DNA of 6,451 nucleotides from assembly GCA_002937525.1 (NCBI GenBank), contig PTKA01000087.1, forward strand, positions 1-6,451. Reading direction: 5' to 3'. This document shows positions 4,518 to 6,451 of the stretch, piece by piece. The notes beneath the pieces were generated by a model, which was given only the letters and a program-made list of their open reading frames with translations, ran no database searches and had not been told where the DNA came from. Source of the stretch: Alphaproteobacteria bacterium MarineAlpha10_Bin3. GTDB taxonomy: Bacteria > Pseudomonadota > Alphaproteobacteria > UBA8366 > GCA-2717185. Both the position numbers and the translations under genes were made by a program. Every line of letters begins with the position of its first letter. The first letter of the stretch is position 1.

Positions 4518-6386
4518 CTAATCCGCCGCGTCGGCGCGAGAAGCGGGGTTGCGGAAGGCGGCCAACGCCCTGGCTTCGCGCTGCTTGGCATCGTCGATAT
4601 GGCGCTCCTTGACATGGCCGAAACCGCGGATGTGTTCGGGTATGCTGGCCAGTTCAACGGCCGAACCGTGATTATCCGCCTTCAGCCCGGTCAGCAGTTC
4701 GGCCACCATGGTTTCGTATTCAGCGATGAGCCCGCGTTCGCGGCGGCGCTCCTTGCTGCGCCCGAACGGATCGAAGGCGGTGCCGCGCAAGAATTTTAGC
4801 TTGGCCAGCACCGAAAAGGCGCGCAGCATCCACGGCCCATAGGATTTTTTGCGCAACTGCCCGGTATGCGGATCCCGTTTCGCCAATAGCGGCGTCGCCA
4901 GATGGAAATTAAGCCGGAAATCGCCTTCAAACCGTGCGCGTACAGACTGCATGAAGCCCGAATCGGTGTAAAGCCGGGCCACTTCATATTCGTCCTTGTA
5001 GGCGAGAAGCTTGAAATAATAGCGCGCGACCGCCCGGGCCAACCCGTCTTCGCCCCGCATGATTTTGGCTTCCGCCGTCTGCACGCGTACCACCAGATCC
5101 TTGTAGCGCCGGGCATAGGCTTGATCTTGATACCCGGTCAGGTGTTCGATTCGCCGCGCGACGATATCCTCCAGAGTCGTGGCGAATGCCGGCGCCGGAG
5201 CGGCGGCTGGACCGGCCGCTTTTTCGACCGCCGCCAGATCGTGCGCGGCCCGCCTGCCCCACAAAAACGCCCGTTTGTTGGCATCGACGGCGACGCCGTT
5301 CAGATCGATCGCCTGCTCGATCGCCGCCCGGCCAACCGGGATCGTGCCCTTCTGCCAAGCGAATCCCAGCATGAACATGTTGGTGGCGATTGAATTGCCC
5401 AGCAGCGCCGTCGCCAGCCGGGTTGCCGCCACGAAATTGGTGTGTTCCACGCCGGCCCGCGCCGCGATGCCGCGTTCGAGTTCCGCTTCCGGAAATTCGA
5501 GGTCCGGGTTGCGCGGGAAATCAGCGACGATGGTCTCATGCGTGTTGACGACGACCATGGTTTCGCCGGGCGCCACCGTGGCCAGCGCGCCGGGCGCGGC
5601 GGCAACCACGATATCGCAGCCCAGCAGCAGCTTTGCGCCACCGGATGCCAGCCGCACGGCGTGAATGTCTTCGGGCTTGTTGGCGATACGGACATGGCTG
5701 AGCACCGCACCGCCCTTCTGCGCCAGCCCGGTCATATCGAGAATCGAACAGCCCTTGCCCTCGATATGCGCCGCCATGCCGAGCAGCGCGCCGATCGTCA
5801 CCACGCCGGTGCCGCCGACCCCGGTGATCAAGATGCCATAGGGCGTGTCCGTCGATGGCAGTAGCGGATCGGGCAGCACCTCGAATATATCGCTCTGGAT
5901 GGATGTCGGTTTGGGCGCGCGAAGTTGGCCGCCCTCGATGGTCACGAAACTCGGGCAAAAACCGTTCAGACAGGAAAAATCCTTGTTGCAGTTCGACTGG
6001 TCGATGGCCCGCTTGCGGCCAAATTCGGTTTCCAGCGGCACGACGGACAGGCAGTTCGACGCCACCGAACAATCGCCGCAGCCCTCGCAGACCAATTCGT
6101 TGATGACCACGCGCCGGGCCGGGTCGGGAAAAGTGCCGCGCTTGCGCCGGCGGCGTTTTTCGGCGGCGCAGGTCTGGTCGTAGATGATCGCGGTGACGCC
6201 TGGAATTTCACGGATTTCGCGCTGTACGCGATCCAGCTCGTCGCGGTGTTCGACGGTAACGCCCTTGGCGAAGTTCGAGCGGTTGGCGTATTTTTCCGGT
6301 TCGTCCGTAACCACGACGGTCCGCCCCACACCCAGAATGGCTACCTGGGGAGGGTCGATGATGGGTGTGAAGGATCTCTCCTTCAT
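4518..6386 (-). CDS. Indolepyruvate:ferredoxin oxidoreductase, C-terminal half only
   Basis: The fused enzyme (about 1,150 residues in relatives) converts aryl-pyruvates plus CoA to aryl-acetyl-CoA, reducing ferredoxin, in the cytosol. Numbering here is from TTG 6395; the ATG at 6386 is residue 4. Present parts: the end of the TPP-binding domain (VVVTDEPEKY, 27-36, to GVTAIIYDQTCAAEKRRRRK, 66-85); an Fe-S region with C103, C106, C109, C115 and then C136, C142, C147; the γ-subunit domain (PF01558), about 186-385, with GVGGTGVVTIG (192-202) and MTGLAQKGGAV (221-231); an Ala/Pro linker; and the C-terminal domain seen in this family (DUF6537), about 405-605. Roughly the first 500 residues, including pyrimidine- and TPP-binding modules, are absent. 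Homology stops near 6320, and a TAG at 6402-6404 closes the frame. There is no RBS at TTG 6395 or ATG 6386. The rest is uninterrupted, so truncation is recent or an assembly effect. It cannot be a complete enzyme. Confidence 0.85.
   Translation of the reverse strand: MKERSFTPIIDPPQVAILGVGRTVVVTDEPEKYANRSNFAKGVTVEHRDELDRVQREIREIPGVTAIIYDQTCAAEKRRRRKRGTFPDPARRVVINELVCEGCGDCSVASNCLSVVPLETEFGRKRAIDQSNCNKDFSCLNGFCPSFVTIEGGQLRAPKPTSIQSDIFEVLPDPLLPSTDTPYGILITGVGGTGVVTIGALLGMAAHIEGKGCSILDMTGLAQKGGAVLSHVRIANKPEDIHAVRLASGGAKLLLGCDIVVAAAPGALATVAPGETMVVVNTHETIVADFPRNPDLEFPEAELERGIAARAGVEHTNFVAATRLATALLGNSIATNMFMLGFAWQKGTIPVGRAAIEQAIDLNGVAVDANKRAFLWGRRAAHDLAAVEKAAGPAAAPAPAFATTLEDIVARRIEHLTGYQDQAYARRYKDLVVRVQTAEAKIMRGEDGLARAVARYYFKLLAYKDEYEVARLYTDSGFMQSVRARFEGDFRLNFHLATPLLAKRDPHTGQLRKKSYGPWMLRAFSVLAKLKFLRGTAFDPFGRSKERRRERGLIAEYETMVAELLTGLKADNHGSAVELASIPEHIRGFGHVKERHIDDAKQREARALAAFRNPASRADAAD
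6318..6374 (-). other. E2 acyltransferase-like block fused to the oxidoreductase frame
   Basis: These 19 codons read SFTPIIDPPQVAILGVGRT. That is close to the conserved C-terminal strand of dihydrolipoamide acyltransferases (E2 of 2-oxoacid dehydrogenases), where F-T-P-I-I-N-P-P-x-x-A-I-L-G-V-G-R is usual. Oxidoreductase relatives have a different sequence here (I-A-R-Q-x-x-A-E-G-V-x-R before VVVTDEP). The two families agree only at G-V-x-R, so the switch is most likely there. This rests on my recall of both families. Confidence 0.5.
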
Positions 6387-6451
6387 TAATACCAAGATAA
6401 TCTAAGTAATCTCTACTCTGAGTATTAAAATTAAGTAGTTCTTCTAATCTC
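6387..6451. other. AT-rich tail at the window end, no gene seen
   Basis: Base composition drops sharply to mostly A and T, unlike everything from 1.1 kb onward. TAATCT occurs three times (6398, 6407, 6445), irregularly spaced. No RBS, open frame or transposon end is visible. It may be foreign DNA beyond a breakpoint or low-quality contig-end sequence. Confidence 0.5.

Noticed and set aside
4505..4530. GC-rich inverted repeats around the oxidoreductase stop as a terminator
   Set aside because: Several imperfect short stems can be drawn, none extended and none followed by a T-run.
4503..5864. Several plus-strand frames of about 100-160 codons opposite the oxidoreductase
   Set aside because: The minus strand here encodes continuous conserved Fe-S, γ and DUF6537 domains. 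The plus frames are shadows of it.
6398..6451. Three TAATCT copies as a CRISPR or direct-repeat array
   Set aside because: The units are 6-7 bp, irregularly spaced and in AT-rich sequence, without spacers of even length.

Overview
The window looks like alphaproteobacterial chromosomal sequence, probably a Rhodospirillales-like organism. The reasons are the high G+C with Ala/Arg/Gly-rich proteins from about 1.1 kb onward, a GapR (DUF2312) homologue, which is an alphaproteobacterial hallmark, a DUF1244 protein, and the fused type of indolepyruvate:ferredoxin oxidoreductase. Both ends look like breakpoints, so the window may be a complete short contig.

Region by region: (i) 1-104 shows a possible start of a leftward gene (RBS plus ATG at 9-7, minus strand) whose leader contains an 11-bp inverted repeat covering that RBS. 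(ii) 105-824 is the wreck of a TIR-domain protein of lower G+C. The first half of the TIR domain is missing and two in-frame amber codons interrupt the rest, yet one frame still reads through to the natural C-terminus. (iii) 851-1000 is a 49-residue zinc-ribbon protein with a good RBS. (iv) 1117-3889 is a tight rightward operon: an N-formylglutamate amidohydrolase-family hydrolase, a YbdK/GCS2-type carboxylate-amine ligase overlapping it by 4 bp, a DUF1244 protein, and an unrecognised two-TM protein. (v) 3973-4218 is gapR, preceded by two adjacent palindromes. (vi) 4226-4420 (minus) is a small Pro/Ala-rich membrane or secreted protein, convergent with gapR. (vii) 4518-6386 (minus) is the C-terminal half of an indolepyruvate:ferredoxin oxidoreductase whose N-terminal TPP part is absent. 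(viii) 6387-6451 is an AT-rich tail with no recognisable gene.

How the genes work together: the hydrolase and ligase are translationally coupled and act on the same type of chemistry (amide bonds to amino-acid carboxylates/amines), so they plausibly form one small-molecule or peptide-modifying module. DUF1244 and GapR are conserved alphaproteobacterial housekeeping-type proteins. The TIR remnant plus zinc ribbon looks like a decaying acquired (defence-type) cassette. The most curious point is the right end: the oxidoreductase reading frame is joined, in frame, to a 19-residue block that reads like the C-terminus of a dihydrolipoamide acyltransferase (E2), and that block then runs into AT-rich sequence. 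This is either a real chimeric pseudogene or, more likely, an assembly join. I see no tRNA, rRNA, CRISPR array or insertion sequence.
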